Of a stretch of DNA of 64,000 nt, positions 10,324 to 18,781 are shown one piece after another. The position numbers and the translations under genes are program-made. The stretch is taken from NCBI RefSeq assembly GCF_017815135.1, contig NZ_JAGJCF010000013.1, positions 62,001-126,000 on the forward strand, in the 5' to 3' direction. Each line of letters starts with the position of its first letter. Position 1 is the stretch's first letter. The stretch comes from Jiella mangrovi (GTDB taxonomy: Bacteria; Pseudomonadota; Alphaproteobacteria; Rhizobiales; Rhizobiaceae). The notes under the pieces were generated by a model that saw nothing but the letters and a program-made list of their open reading frames with translations, made no database searches and was not told where the DNA came from.

Positions 10324-10836
10324 TCAGGTGGCGCCGAGGAACCCGGACGGGGCCTGATCGCTCGCTTTGTCTTGACGTTCCTGCGCCAGACGCCGCCAGT
10401 TCCGCGCGGCATAGGCGTGTGCTTGTTTCAGCGCAATCAAGAGCCCCAGCCGCCGGATGATGCGCAGCATCCCTCGCGCCTCGAACGTGGTGGTCCGTTC
10501 GACCCGCGTCTGCCCGCCACCGAGAGGTGTCAGCGTGAACTCATCCTCCAGATGCCCCACCCAATTGCGGCACCAGACCGTCGAGGCGATCATCCGGTAG
10601 GCGAGGCGGCGGTTCGGCTCGAAAACGAGAATGCGCTGGTCGATGGTGCCGCGATCGGTGGTGCATTGGCGGGTGCGTCCGACGGAGGCTTCGCCCTCCA
10701 GAACCTTGCAGCTCATCGGCTTGGGAATGCCGAAGCAAAACATCAAAGGCCTTGTGTCGTCCATCCGCGCTTTGGTGAAATGCGGCCAGATATCTTCGGG
10801 CTCGCAGGGGAAAACCCATTCGGAATGAAGGCGCAT
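10324..10836 (-). CDS. SRPBCC-domain protein
   Basis: A 170-residue protein; ATG at 10836 with CAGGAG immediately upstream (an in-frame ATG at 10860 is less well placed). It begins with MRLHSEWVFPCEPEDIWPHF and continues with alternating strands and a C-terminal helix (FEARGMLRIIRRLGLLIALKQAH), the pattern of the START/Bet v 1/polyketide-cyclase (SRPBCC) ligand-binding fold. No catalytic residues are known. It is divergent from an ArsR-type regulator across a 97-base gap with a long inverted repeat. This ArsR/SRPBCC pairing is common, so it is probably the regulator's target. Confidence 0.85.
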   Translation of the reverse strand: MRLHSEWVFPCEPEDIWPHFTKARMDDTRPLMFCFGIPKPMSCKVLEGEASVGRTRQCTTDRGTIDQRILVFEPNRRLAYRMIASTVWCRNWVGHLEDEFTLTPLGGGQTRVERTTTFEARGMLRIIRRLGLLIALKQAHAYAARNWRRLAQERQDKASDQAPSGFLGAT

Positions 10837-10860
10837 GAGAGGCTCCTGACAGTTCTTCAT

Positions 10861-10910
10861 TTAGGTAATCGACTTATCGTTGTCGTGTCAACGCTTAATT
10901 GATTGCCTAA
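10861..10910. promoter_or_regulatory. Inverted-repeat operator between SRPBCC and arsR genes
   Basis: The left arm 10861-10882 (TTAGGTAATC...TCGTTG) and the right arm 10889-10910 (CAACG...GATTGCCTAA) are reverse complements at about 17 of 22 positions, centred on a 6-base spacer. It sits in the AT-rich divergent promoter gap, the expected place for binding of a dimeric ArsR-type repressor. Confidence 0.6.
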
Positions 10911-10933
10911 TCGTCTTACTGTATGGATGGCCC

Positions 10934-11269
10934 ATGTCGATGCAATTGATCTTCGAGGCGCTGGCCTCGCCCGTTCGCCGCAAGATCCTCGCCTATGTCG
11001 CCCATACGGAGCTGAACGCCGGCGAGATCGCCGCGCGTTTTGACATGTCGAAGCCGTCGATCTCCCAGCATCTTCAGTTGCTGGAGCATGCCGGACTGGT
11101 CACGAGCGAAAAGCGCGGGAAATACGTCTATTACCGCCAGGTGCCGGACACTTTGGCGACGACGCTCACCGGCTTCGTCCAGGACATCTGCCCGATCGGC
11201 GCGCCGATCCGCCGCGAGAGCAAGGACCTTTCGCTGGCACCAAAGGTCCGCCAAGCGAGCGAAGACTGA
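10934..11269 (+). CDS. ArsR/SmtB-family transcriptional regulator (SdpR-like)
   Basis: A 111-residue winged-helix regulator; ATG at 10934, with a second in-frame ATG at 10940. The start FEALASPVRRKILAYVA, then ELNAGEIAARFDMSKPSISQHLQLLEHAGLV (recognition helix) and the wing SEKRGKYVYYRQV, are typical of the autorepressor branch. The metal-binding ELCVCDL-type motif is absent, so metal sensing is unlikely. It probably represses itself and the divergent SRPBCC gene through the inverted repeat between them. Confidence 0.92.
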   Translation: MSMQLIFEALASPVRRKILAYVAHTELNAGEIAARFDMSKPSISQHLQLLEHAGLVTSEKRGKYVYYRQVPDTLATTLTGFVQDICPIGAPIRRESKDLSLAPKVRQASED

Positions 11270-11325
11270 GCCGCGTGGATCGAGCTTGGCCAGCTGCTTT
11301 CATACGCGATTGATACGGCCGTCTT

Positions 11326-11491
11326 TCAGAGCGTCCCGTTGATCTCGCTGCGCCCGCTGGCTTCGCCATCCGCGCCTTGCTGCATCAGCGTCGGCACGAT
11401 GTCCTCGGCCTTGTCGATGACCAGCGGTTTCACCTTGTCGGCGGAATGTAGGAAGCCTTCCTCGGCCATGTGACCGAAAAGCCGAGCGAGG
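11326..11491 (-). pseudogene. Duplicated 3' fragment of the LOG-family gene
   Basis: This 166-base stretch is a direct copy of the last 166 bases of the LOG gene at 12168-12333 (constant offset of 842). About 108 bases in the middle are identical; differences cluster at both ends. Read on the minus strand it encodes 54 residues in the LOG frame, ending in its own TGA, with no start codon: a remnant of only the C-terminus. Substitutions against the intact gene are few and often conservative (D/G, D/E). Together the two copies bracket the higBA module. Confidence 0.85.
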
Positions 11492-11543
11492 TTCATACCG
11501 TGTTTGCAAGGTGGTGCGAGGCGGTTGCAATGGCCATGACGCG

Positions 11544-11572
11544 TTGCGTTATGAACTGTATGTGCTTAAATT
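11544..11572 (+). promoter_or_regulatory. Putative higBA promoter
   Basis: TTGCGT (11544-11549), a 17-base spacer and TAAATT (11567-11572) lie directly ahead of higB. The -10 ends six bases before the ATG, so a transcript from this promoter would be leaderless or nearly so. Predicted by eye only. Confidence 0.4.
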
Positions 11573-11578
11573 CGCTCC

Positions 11579-11863
11579 ATGATCCGGAGCATCGCTGATC
11601 CCGAGACGCAGTTGATCTGGGCAGGTCGGCGAAGCGGGAAGTTGCCGCCGGACATCCAGTCCGTTGCCTTGAGAAAACTCCGCATGCTCAATCAGGCGAG
11701 AGTGCTGCAGGATTTGCGCGTGCCTCCAGGGAATCGTCTCGAGGCGTTGAAGGGTGGTCGATCGGGGCAGTACAGCATTCGGATCAACGACCAGTGGCGG
11801 ATATGCTTTTCATGGGAAGAAGGAGATGCTCACGATGTCGAAATCGCCGACTACCACCGCTGA
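11579..11863 (+). CDS. higB: HigB-type toxin (RelE superfamily)
   Basis: A 94-residue RelE/HigB-fold protein, the plasmid-maintenance killer type, which cleaves mRNA at the ribosome. Family marks include the basic [12 protein letters not shown] helix, [25 protein letters not shown] and the C-terminal strand with QWRICFSW...DVEIADYHR. It precedes its antitoxin gene and overlaps it by 29 bases, the toxin-first order of hig loci. No clear ribosome-binding site is visible. The module lies between a broken and an intact copy of the LOG gene end. Confidence 0.92.
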   Translation: MIRSIADPETQLIWAGRRSGKLPPDIQSVALRKLRMLNQARVLQDLRVPPGNRLEALKGGRSGQYSIRINDQWRICFSWEEGDAHDVEIADYHR

Positions 11864-12149
11864 GCTTTTGCCAAATCCGCATCCCGGCGAGATCCTGCTC
11901 GAGGAATTCCTGAAACCGATGGGCATCAGCCAGAATGCGCTCGCCCGCGCCGTGCACGTGCCGCCGCGACGGATCAACGAGATTGTCCTCGGCAAGCGCG
12001 CCATGACGGCCGATACGGATCTGCGCCTGGCGCGGTATTTCGCGATGTCGGACGGTTTCTTCCTGGGATTGCAGCTGGACCACGACCTGATGGAACGGCG
12101 TCGCGAAATCGAGGCCGATCTGCAGGCGATCGAGCCGAGAGCTGCCTGA
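11835..12149 (+). CDS. higA: HigA-type antitoxin (XRE family)
   Basis: A 104-residue antitoxin with an XRE-type helix-turn-helix (residues about 15-75: [17 protein letters not shown], then [39 protein letters not shown]). It neutralises HigB and represses the operon. I chose ATG 11835 because AAGGAG lies nine bases upstream; an in-frame ATG at 11826 is too close to that site. It ends 18 bases before the convergent LOG gene's stop. Confidence 0.92.
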   Translation: MSKSPTTTAELLPNPHPGEILLEEFLKPMGISQNALARAVHVPPRRINEIVLGKRAMTADTDLRLARYFAMSDGFFLGLQLDHDLMERRREIEADLQAIEPRAA

Positions 12150-12167
12150 CCGCCTGAAATGCCGGCC

Positions 12168-12333
12168 TCAGAGCTTCCCGATGATCTCGCTGCGCCCGCT
12201 GGCTTCGCCATCCGCGCCTTGCTGCATCAGCGTCGGCACGATGTCCTCGGCCTTGTCGATGACCAGCGGTTTCACCTTGTCGGCGGAATGCAGAAAGCCC
12301 TCGTCGCCCATGTGATCGAAGAGCCGGGCGAGG
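12168..12333 (-). repeat. 166-bp direct repeat, copy within the LOG gene
   Basis: The intact partner of the copy at 11326-11491. Same orientation, offset 842 bases. The repeat starts exactly at the LOG stop codon and covers the C-terminal 54 codons. Confidence 0.85.
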
Positions 12334-12773
12334 GGATCCCAGAAGCCGTCGATATTGGCGATGACGACGGGCTTTTCATGACGACCGAGCTGGCTCCAGG
12401 TCATGATCTCGACCAGCTCCTCCAACGTGCCGATGCCGCCCGGCAGAGCCACGAAGGCGTCGGAACGCTGGAACATGATGTGCTTGCGCTCGTGCATGTC
12501 CTCGGTGACGATCAACTCGTCGAGACGCTTCAGCTCGCGCTCGGTCGCTTCCATGTCGATCAGGAATTTCGGGATGATGCCGGTGACCTTGCCGCCGGCC
12601 TCGATGACCGCGTCGGAGACGGCCCCCATGATTCCCTTCGTGCCGCCGCCATAGACGAGTTCGATCCCGGCTTTGCCGAGCTCCGTCCCAAGGCTGCGGG
12701 CGGCGGCGATATATGACGGGTTGCGGCCCGGCGAGGAACCGCAATAGACGCAGACGGATCGAATCATGTTCAT
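12168..12773 (-). CDS. LOG family protein (putative cytokinin riboside 5'-monophosphate phosphoribohydrolase)
   Basis: A 201-residue Rossmann-fold protein of the LOG/TIGR00730 family. It shows VYCGSSPG near the N-terminus, the YGGGTKGIMGAVSDAV loop, and the PGGIGTLEELVEIMTW motif that defines phosphoribohydrolases acting on N6-substituted or plain nucleoside monophosphates. In bacteria many members probably act on AMP, so cytokinin activation is not assured. It is cytoplasmic. The last 166 bases are duplicated at 11326-11491 on the far side of higBA. Confidence 0.92.
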   Translation of the reverse strand: MNMIRSVCVYCGSSPGRNPSYIAAARSLGTELGKAGIELVYGGGTKGIMGAVSDAVIEAGGKVTGIIPKFLIDMEATERELKRLDELIVTEDMHERKHIMFQRSDAFVALPGGIGTLEELVEIMTWSQLGRHEKPVVIANIDGFWDPLARLFDHMGDEGFLHSADKVKPLVIDKAEDIVPTLMQQGADGEASGRSEIIGKL

Positions 12774-12837
12774 GCTGGAAAGGTCCGACGGCAGCAGCCA
12801 GAAATCAAGCGAAAGCGCTGAGACAGCGTTGCGCCGC

Positions 12838-13449
12838 TCACACCCAGTCGAGGCTGGCGTTGTTCACGTGCACCATACGATCGTGGGGAACTTCCATCCG
12901 CGAGGCCTCCTGGCCCGGCACCTTGCCGTAAAGGGACATGAAGCTGCGGATGACGCCCCCATGGGCGACGAGGATGGTCGGACGATCGAGCGCTTCGAAG
13001 ACCGGCCAGACCCGCTCGGCGAGCATCGCGTAGGATTCGGCTTTGGCGCCGGGCGGAACGAACCCCCATTTGTCCTTCTTGCGACCACGAATGCCTTCGG
13101 GATCGAAGCCGGCCACCTCGTCCATCGTCGAGCCCTGCCAATCGCCGAAGTCCAACTCGACGAGCCGCGGGTCGGTCAGAAAGGCGTCCGGGTCGAGGCC
13201 CATTTCACCGCGGATAATGCGCATCGTGTGCGAGGCTCGCCCGAGCGGACTGGCCAGGAACTGGAACTCGGCCTTGCGCTCGCCCAGAACATTGCGCAGA
13301 TAGCGCCCGTTCCGCCGTGCCTGCGCCCGGCCGAGCGCGTTCAGCGGCACCTCGACCTGGCCCTGCAGGCGGCCTTCCGCATTCCAGTCCGTCTGACCGT
13401 GCCTGGAAATGAAAAGCTCTGGCAAGGCGCCCAGTGAAGCGTCGTTCAT
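12838..13449 (-). CDS. Histidine phosphatase family protein
   Basis: A 203-residue phosphoglycerate-mutase-like phosphatase. The catalytic RHG is in ELFISRHGQTDWN near residue 15, followed by GRLQGQVEVPLNALGRAQA. A second basic residue occurs in ASPLGRASHTM, and the second catalytic His in ILVAHGGVIRSF. The ATG at 13449 puts the RHG motif where the family has it; a GTG at 13497 would add 16 residues. The substrate is unknown; many members hydrolyse small phosphoesters. It lies downstream of fabI on the same strand, a neighbourhood I recall as conserved in Hyphomicrobiales. Confidence 0.9.
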   Translation of the reverse strand: MNDASLGALPELFISRHGQTDWNAEGRLQGQVEVPLNALGRAQARRNGRYLRNVLGERKAEFQFLASPLGRASHTMRIIRGEMGLDPDAFLTDPRLVELDFGDWQGSTMDEVAGFDPEGIRGRKKDKWGFVPPGAKAESYAMLAERVWPVFEALDRPTILVAHGGVIRSFMSLYGKVPGQEASRMEVPHDRMVHVNNASLDWV

Positions 13450-13577
13450 GAAAAGCGTTCCGCGCTGCGGGATCGGCGGCTGTCGAAGGCGAAGCACCAG
13501 CGCGATCCCGGTTGGGGCTAGGGCATATCAGGTCCGGATGCCCGGCAGGGCCGCGCCGACCATAACAGTCAGCTGTC

Positions 13578-14390
13578 CTAGACGACGGAAATGTCAGGCG
13601 CGTCCACGGCTTTCATGCCGACCGTGTGGTAGCCGCAGTCGACATGGTGAACCTCGCCGGTCACGCCGCGCGACATGTCCGAGAGCAAATAGAGCGCCGA
13701 CTGCCCCACTTCGTCGATCGTCACCGAGCGTTTCAGCGGCGCGTTATACTCGTTCCACTTGAGGATATAGCGGAAATCGCCGATGCCCGACGCCGCCAAC
13801 GTCTTGATCGGGCCCGCGGAAATCGCGTTAACGCGAATGTCCTGCTTGCCGAGATCGACGGCGAGATAGCGGACCGACGCTTCGAGCGCGGCCTTGGCGA
13901 CGCCCATGACGTTGTAGTGCGGCATGACCTTTTCGGCGCCGTAATAAGTCAGCGTCAGGATCGAGCCGCCCTTGTTCATCAGCTTCTCGGCGCGCGCGGT
14001 GATCGAGGTCAGCGAATAGACCGAGACGTCCATTGTCTTGCGGAAGTTCTCGCGGCTGGTCTCGACGTAGCGGCCGGTCAATTCGTCCTTGTCGGAAAAG
14101 GCGATGGCGTGAACGACGAAGTCGATCGTGCCCCATTTCGCCTCGACCTCCGCGAAAACCGCGTCGACCGTCGCCTCGTCGGTGACGTCACAGTGGCCGG
14201 CGAGAATCGCGCCCAGTTCGTCCGCGAGCGGCGCGACACGCTTTTTCAAAGCGTCGCCCTGATAGGTCAGCGCGATCTCGGCGCCGGCATCGGCGAGGGC
14301 CTTGGCGATTCCCCAGGCAATCGAGCGGTTGTTGGCAACCCCCATCACGAGGCCGCGCTTGCCCTCCATCAGCCTGTCAGATCCAGCCAT
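13578..14390 (-). CDS. fabI: Enoyl-[acyl-carrier-protein] reductase (NADH)
   Basis: A 270-residue short-chain dehydrogenase of the FabI type, which carries out the last reduction in each cycle of fatty-acid elongation. The NAD-binding start GLVMGVANNRSIAWGIAKAL, the DVT and HAIAFSDKDEL segments, and the catalytic pair Tyr159 and Lys166 (Y-x6-K in HYNVMGVAK) are all present. The ATG at 14390 gives the usual N-terminus. FabI is the triclosan target in other bacteria. It lies between a J-domain gene and a histidine phosphatase on the same strand. Confidence 0.95.
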   Translation of the reverse strand: MAGSDRLMEGKRGLVMGVANNRSIAWGIAKALADAGAEIALTYQGDALKKRVAPLADELGAILAGHCDVTDEATVDAVFAEVEAKWGTIDFVVHAIAFSDKDELTGRYVETSRENFRKTMDVSVYSLTSITARAEKLMNKGGSILTLTYYGAEKVMPHYNVMGVAKAALEASVRYLAVDLGKQDIRVNAISAGPIKTLAASGIGDFRYILKWNEYNAPLKRSVTIDEVGQSALYLLSDMSRGVTGEVHHVDCGYHTVGMKAVDAPDISVV

Positions 14391-14503
14391 GGCGCACCAA
14401 CCTCCAAGGGATATTTCACAACACTTTGCGCGGCGGGGGTATGGCACAGAGGTGAGGGGGCTTCAAGCCACGGCACATCGCCTGTCCCCCGCCGGCGTAG
14501 GCG

Positions 14504-15460
14504 TCATCGCCCCGCCGGTTCGGCGGCGCGCTCGCGCATCAGCGCCTCGAGAGCGATGTCGCCTTCGGGCAGAACGATCTCGGCCTTGACGAAGAGGTCG
14601 CCCCGACCCCCGGTCTTGGTCGTAAGGCCCTTTCCCTTGAAACGGAAGGTCTTGCCGGAATTCGTCCAGGCCGGGACATTCAAGGCGACGCGACCGTCCA
14701 GCGTCTCGACCTCAACACGGCCTCCGAGCACGGCGGTGCGCAGCGGGACGCTGACCGAAAGCCGCAGATCACGCCCCTCGACCTTGAATCGTGGATGCGG
14801 TGCGAGCCGGATCGTGATCATCGCGTCGCCGGGTTCACCCCCGGCCGGCGCCGGCTGGCCCTGACCGCGCAACCGAATCGTCTGGCCGTCCTCGACCCCG
14901 AGCGGCAGCCTGATCGCCAGCTTTTTGCCGGACGCAAAGGCGACTTCCACCTTTTCGTTGCGGACAATGTCGTCGAGATCGATGGTCAGGTCGGCGGTGA
15001 TGTCGGCGCCTTTCGAAGCGCCGCGCCGCGCGCCGGAAAAGCCGCCGCTGGCGGTAGAGCGCTTGGCGCCGCCACCGCCGAAGGCGCCCTCGAAGAGGCT
15101 GGAAAAGATGCTGTCGGCGTCGAAGTCCTCCGCCTTCGTCGAAGAGCGATAATCGAAACCGCCCGAGCGCGATCTCTGGCCGGCGAAGGGACCGCCACCG
15201 CCGAACGGATCGCCGCCGGCAAAGCCCTGAAACTTCGGCTTGCCTTCCGCGTCGATCTCGCCGCGATCGAACTGCGCGCGCTTGTCCTTGTCGCCGACGA
15301 TCTCATAGGCCTGATTGGCCTCGTTGAACCGGGCCGCGGCGGCAGGGTCGTTGGAATTTGCGTCTGGATGATATCGTTTCGCCAGCTTGCGAAAGGCCGA
15401 CTTGATCTCCTTGTCGCTCGCCGACTTCGCGACGCCGAGCACAGCGTAGGGATCACGCAT
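14504..15460 (-). CDS. DnaJ/CbpA-type co-chaperone
   Basis: A 318-residue J-domain protein that stimulates DnaK. The J domain (1-65) has YAVLGVAKSASDKEIKSAFRKLAKRYHPD with the essential HPD. A Gly/Phe/Ser-rich linker follows (about 75-140), then two beta-sandwich C-terminal domains. The CxxCxGxG zinc fingers of true DnaJ are missing, so this is a class B (CbpA-like) protein rather than the main DnaJ. The Phe/Gly linker with GGGGAKR is unusually rich in Gly and Ala. Confidence 0.92.
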   Translation of the reverse strand: MRDPYAVLGVAKSASDKEIKSAFRKLAKRYHPDANSNDPAAAARFNEANQAYEIVGDKDKRAQFDRGEIDAEGKPKFQGFAGGDPFGGGGPFAGQRSRSGGFDYRSSTKAEDFDADSIFSSLFEGAFGGGGAKRSTASGGFSGARRGASKGADITADLTIDLDDIVRNEKVEVAFASGKKLAIRLPLGVEDGQTIRLRGQGQPAPAGGEPGDAMITIRLAPHPRFKVEGRDLRLSVSVPLRTAVLGGRVEVETLDGRVALNVPAWTNSGKTFRFKGKGLTTKTGGRGDLFVKAEIVLPEGDIALEALMRERAAEPAGR

Positions 15461-15644
15461 AGGCTGTCAGTTCCTTCAAGATGGGCATGGATGGGATTAT
15501 GGAGCAGGCACGAGCCCGCCAGATCGAATCCTGCCTTATATGATTGCTCGGCAGGGAAAATTGAAGGTCGCCCCGCCATTGCGGCAACCAGAGGCGCAAT
15601 TTTCTACCCGGACGTCGATCGATGGCAGCTTGGCCGCCGAAAAT

Positions 15645-16067
15645 TCAGCGCTTGCCGAATTCGATCAGCGCCCACTCGCCGGCGCCGACGGTGCAGGCGC
15701 GTCCCGCATAAAGGGCGATTCCGTCGAAGCGCTGCCGGGAGGCCTCGAAGGAGCGGCAGATGCTGTCGCCCTGTTTTTCCTGGCTGAGCGCCGTGATAAC
15801 TCCGCTCGAACCCGTCTCGGGATTGGACCAGGGATAGCGGCCCGTGCCGCGATCGAGGTCGAGGGCGGAAACGGCATTGCGAACGATCCTGCGGTCCGAA
15901 TCGGTATCGGGATCAATATCGGGCGAGGCGGCCTGCGGCTCGACGGAGCCCGTGATGGTGGGATCGAGCAACGTCTCCTCGACACCCGGCCCGGCAACGA
16001 CGCATCCGCCGAGGCCGCCCGTCAGAGCCAGGAGTAGAACCACCTTGTATCGCAGCACCGATCTCAT
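15645..16067 (-). CDS. RT0821/Lpp0805-like surface lipoprotein
   Basis: A 140-residue exported protein. Residues 1-22 form a lipoprotein signal (KVVLLLALTGGLGGC) with the lipobox cysteine at 22. The C-terminal half (RYPWSNPETGSSGVITAL, ICRSFEASR, GRACTVGAGEW) resembles the small 17-kDa surface-antigen-like domain of the RT0821/Lpp0805 family; its two remaining cysteines could form a disulfide. The function is unknown. It is divergent from pdxH across 57 bases. Confidence 0.8.
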   Translation of the reverse strand: MRSVLRYKVVLLLALTGGLGGCVVAGPGVEETLLDPTITGSVEPQAASPDIDPDTDSDRRIVRNAVSALDLDRGTGRYPWSNPETGSSGVITALSQEKQGDSICRSFEASRQRFDGIALYAGRACTVGAGEWALIEFGKR

Positions 16068-16124
16068 ATGTCGTAAATCTCGGCGACTCGACGCCTGGCT
16101 TTCATTTCCGGGGGCAATATCACA

Positions 16125-16745
16125 ATGACCGACGAACCCTTAAAACTCAATGAAACAGACGTCGGGCTGGATCCGGTCGCGTTCTTCTCGGGCTGGATGG
16201 AACAGGCCGTCGAAACCGAACCGAACGACCCGGGCGCGCTCTCGCTCGCAACGGTCGACGAAGACGGCATGCCAGACGTGCGCATGGTGCTGCTCAAGGG
16301 CTATGATGATCGCGGCTTCGTCTTCTACACGAATTTCGAGAGCGCCAAGGGGCGCCAGGCCCTGGCGACACGCAAGGCGGCGATGTGCTTCCACTGGAAG
16401 AGCCGGCGCCGGCAGGTACGTCTGCGCGGCCCGCTCGAGATCGTCAGCGAGGCCGAAGCCGACGCCTATTTTTCCTCGCGGCCACGCGGCAGCCGCGTCG
16501 GCGCATGGGCGTCGAAGCAATCCCAGCCGCTGCAGAGCAGGGCGGAGCTCGTGGAAGCCGTGGAGCGATTCGAGACCAAGTTCGGCGAAGACGAAATCCC
16601 GCGCCCGCCCCACTGGTCCGGTCTGCGCCTGATGCCCCTGTCGATCGAGTTCTGGCAGGACGGCGCCTATCGGCTGCACGACCGGATCGTCTTCAGGCGG
16701 CCCTCGCGCGACGCGAAGTGGGAGATCGTCCGGCTGTCGCCCTGA
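16125..16745 (+). CDS. pdxH: Pyridoxamine 5'-phosphate oxidase
   Basis: A 206-residue FMN enzyme that oxidises pyridoxine or pyridoxamine 5'-phosphate to pyridoxal 5'-phosphate. Conserved runs include [25 protein letters not shown] (FMN and substrate binding), [22 protein letters not shown] and [16 protein letters not shown]. It also has the C-terminal [12 protein letters not shown]. It ends with LSP, as in the family. PLP made here serves the cysteine desulfurases and aminotransferases in this window. Confidence 0.95.
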   Translation: MTDEPLKLNETDVGLDPVAFFSGWMEQAVETEPNDPGALSLATVDEDGMPDVRMVLLKGYDDRGFVFYTNFESAKGRQALATRKAAMCFHWKSRRRQVRLRGPLEIVSEAEADAYFSSRPRGSRVGAWASKQSQPLQSRAELVEAVERFETKFGEDEIPRPPHWSGLRLMPLSIEFWQDGAYRLHDRIVFRRPSRDAKWEIVRLSP

Positions 16746-16844
16746 AAAACCCGAGGTTCAGGCCCGTAGACGCCGCGACTCCGCGTTGCCAGCGTCGCTC
16801 GCAATCGTGTATGTCCAGAACATTCGCAGAATGGGAGGGCTGCC

Positions 16845-17069
16845 ATGGCCGGGGAAATCAAGATCGACACGTCGAATGCCGCCGAGATGGACTATCCGGA
16901 GCATGAGAAGACCTACGCGCTTTTCATCGGCCTGTTCAAATGGGGCTCCGTCGCGGTCATCGCCCTGCTCTTGGGCATGATGGTCGGCCTGATCATGGGC
17001 AGCGGCGTCATCGCGTCGGTCCTGACCTTCGTCGTCGCCCTTGCCATCGGCTATTTCGCCCTGCGCTGA
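16845..17069 (+). CDS. aa3-type cytochrome c oxidase subunit IV
   Basis: A 74-residue bitopic membrane protein. The N-terminus is polar (MAGEIKIDTSNAAEMDYPEHEKTY), followed by one long hydrophobic region (about 26-72) that makes one or two passes. The MDYPEHEKTY motif identifies the small accessory subunit IV of bacterial aa3 cytochrome oxidase. GGGAGGG upstream is a strong ribosome-binding site. It sits just before pntAA, away from the other oxidase genes, a location I recall as usual in rhizobia. Confidence 0.9.
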   Translation: MAGEIKIDTSNAAEMDYPEHEKTYALFIGLFKWGSVAVIALLLGMMVGLIMGSGVIASVLTFVVALAIGYFALR

Positions 17070-17146
17070 ATCATCGATCGGACCGACCCCGAAAGCGGGG
17101 CGGGCAGAGCGATCGTCATGTCAGCAGGCAGGGGAGAAGCCGCATC

Positions 17147-18346
17147 ATGAAAATCTTCGTTCCGAAGGAAAGCGCCGAGGGCGAGAGCCGCGTCGCCGCG
17201 TCACCGGACACCATCAAGAAACTCACCGGCCGCGGCGCCGAGATCATCGTGGAGACCGGTGCAGGCGCAAAGTCACGCATCACCGATGCGGCCTTCGAGG
17301 AAGCCGGGGCGAAGATCGGCGACAGATCGGATGCAGGCTCGGCCGACGTCGTGCTGAAGGTGCGGCGCCCGACGGGCGACGAACTCTCTGCCTACAAGTC
17401 CGGCGCGGTCGTGATCGCGATCATGGATCCCTATGGCCAGGACGAGGCGCTGAACGCGATGGCCGAGGCCGGCATTCTCGCCTTCGCCATGGAGCTGATG
17501 CCGCGCATCACGAGGGCACAGGTGATGGACGTCCTGTCCTCGCAGGCCAATCTCGCGGGCTATCGCGCGGTGGTCGACGCGTCCCACGAATTCGACCGGG
17601 CCTTTCCGATGATGATGACGGCCGCCGGCACGGTTCCGGCCGCCCGCGTCTTCGTGATGGGCGTCGGCGTTGCCGGCCTCCAGGCGATCGCCACCGCCAA
17701 GCGTCTCGGCGCCGTCGTCACGGCGACGGACGTGCGCCCGGCGACGAAGGAACAGGTCGAGTCCCTCGGCGCGAAGTTCGTCGCCGTCGAGGACGAGGAG
17801 TTCAAGGCGGCCGAGACATCCGGTGGCTACGCCAAGGAGATGTCCAAGGAGTACCAGCAAAAGCAGGCCGAGCTCGTCGCCAAGCACATCGCCAAGCAGG
17901 ACATCGTCATCACCACGGCGCTGATCCCCGGCCGACCGGCGCCCAAACTCGTCTCCAAGGACATGGTCGCCTCGATGCGGCCGGGCTCGCTGCTGGTGGA
18001 TTTGGCGGTTGAGCGCGGCGGCAATGTCGAGGGATCGAGGGCCGGCGAGATCGTCGAGGCGGGGCCGGCGCGGATCATCGGCTACACCAATGTCTCCGGC
18101 CGGGTCTCGGCCAGCGCATCGCTGCTTTATGCCAAGAACCTTTCGGCCTTCGTCGAAACCATGCTCGACAAGGAGACGGGCGCCTTGGCGATCGATTTCG
18201 ACGACGAGCTCGTCAAGGCGACGCTTCTGACGCGCGAGGGCAAGGTCGTGCACCAGAACTTCGGGGGAGCCAAAGCCGACGAGACCCCCAGGCCTGAAGA
18301 GCCGGCGCCGAGCAAAGAAGAAACGACCGCCGGGGAGGGCGAATGA
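17147..18346 (+). CDS. pntAA: NAD(P) transhydrogenase subunit alpha, part 1
   Basis: A 399-residue soluble NAD(H)-binding component (domain I) of proton-translocating transhydrogenase. It starts [21 protein letters not shown], like alanine dehydrogenase relatives, and has [20 protein letters not shown] for NAD binding and the mobile-loop region SGGYAKEMS. The ATG at 17147 follows GGGGAGAAG. The C-terminal tail is charged and Pro-rich. Its stop overlaps pntAB by four bases (ATGA). The enzyme uses the proton gradient to make NADPH from NADH. Confidence 0.94.
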   Translation: MKIFVPKESAEGESRVAASPDTIKKLTGRGAEIIVETGAGAKSRITDAAFEEAGAKIGDRSDAGSADVVLKVRRPTGDELSAYKSGAVVIAIMDPYGQDEALNAMAEAGILAFAMELMPRITRAQVMDVLSSQANLAGYRAVVDASHEFDRAFPMMMTAAGTVPAARVFVMGVGVAGLQAIATAKRLGAVVTATDVRPATKEQVESLGAKFVAVEDEEFKAAETSGGYAKEMSKEYQQKQAELVAKHIAKQDIVITTALIPGRPAPKLVSKDMVASMRPGSLLVDLAVERGGNVEGSRAGEIVEAGPARIIGYTNVSGRVSASASLLYAKNLSAFVETMLDKETGALAIDFDDELVKATLLTREGKVVHQNFGGAKADETPRPEEPAPSKEETTAGEGE

Positions 18347-18768
18347 TGGAGAACGAAACGGCTCAGGAAGCGCTCAGGCGCCTCAACGACGCGGGAGCTG
18401 CGATCAACGACGCGCGCAACGGCGTCGAAAGGTTGATCGGCGAAGGCTACGGCCAGGTCGCAACCATCGCCGAGCACACGGGCATCGACCCCTTCGTGTT
18501 CCACTTCGCGATCTTCATTCTGGCGATCTTCGTCGGCTACTATGTGGTGTGGTCGGTGACGCCCGCGCTCCACACCCCGCTGATGTCGGTCACCAACGCC
18601 ATCTCCTCGGTGATCATCGTCGGCGCTCTGCTCGCCGTCGGCCTCTCGGCCTCGGGCCTCGCCACCACCTTCGGCTTCATTGCCCTGATCCTCGCCTCGG
18701 TGAACATCTTCGGCGGCTTCCTCGTCACCCAGCGCATGCTGGCGATGTACAAGAAAAAGTCGAAGTGA
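18343..18768 (+). CDS. pntAB: NAD(P) transhydrogenase subunit alpha, part 2
   Basis: A 141-residue membrane component (part of domain II). After a polar N-terminal 45 residues come four hydrophobic segments with the family motif [27 protein letters not shown]. In E. coli this part is fused to domain I; the split form seen here is typical of alphaproteobacteria. It overlaps pntAA and precedes pntB by 13 bases, in one operon. Confidence 0.94.
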   Translation: MMENETAQEALRRLNDAGAAINDARNGVERLIGEGYGQVATIAEHTGIDPFVFHFAIFILAIFVGYYVVWSVTPALHTPLMSVTNAISSVIIVGALLAVGLSASGLATTFGFIALILASVNIFGGFLVTQRMLAMYKKKSK

Positions 18769-18781
18769 GGCGATAGGAACC

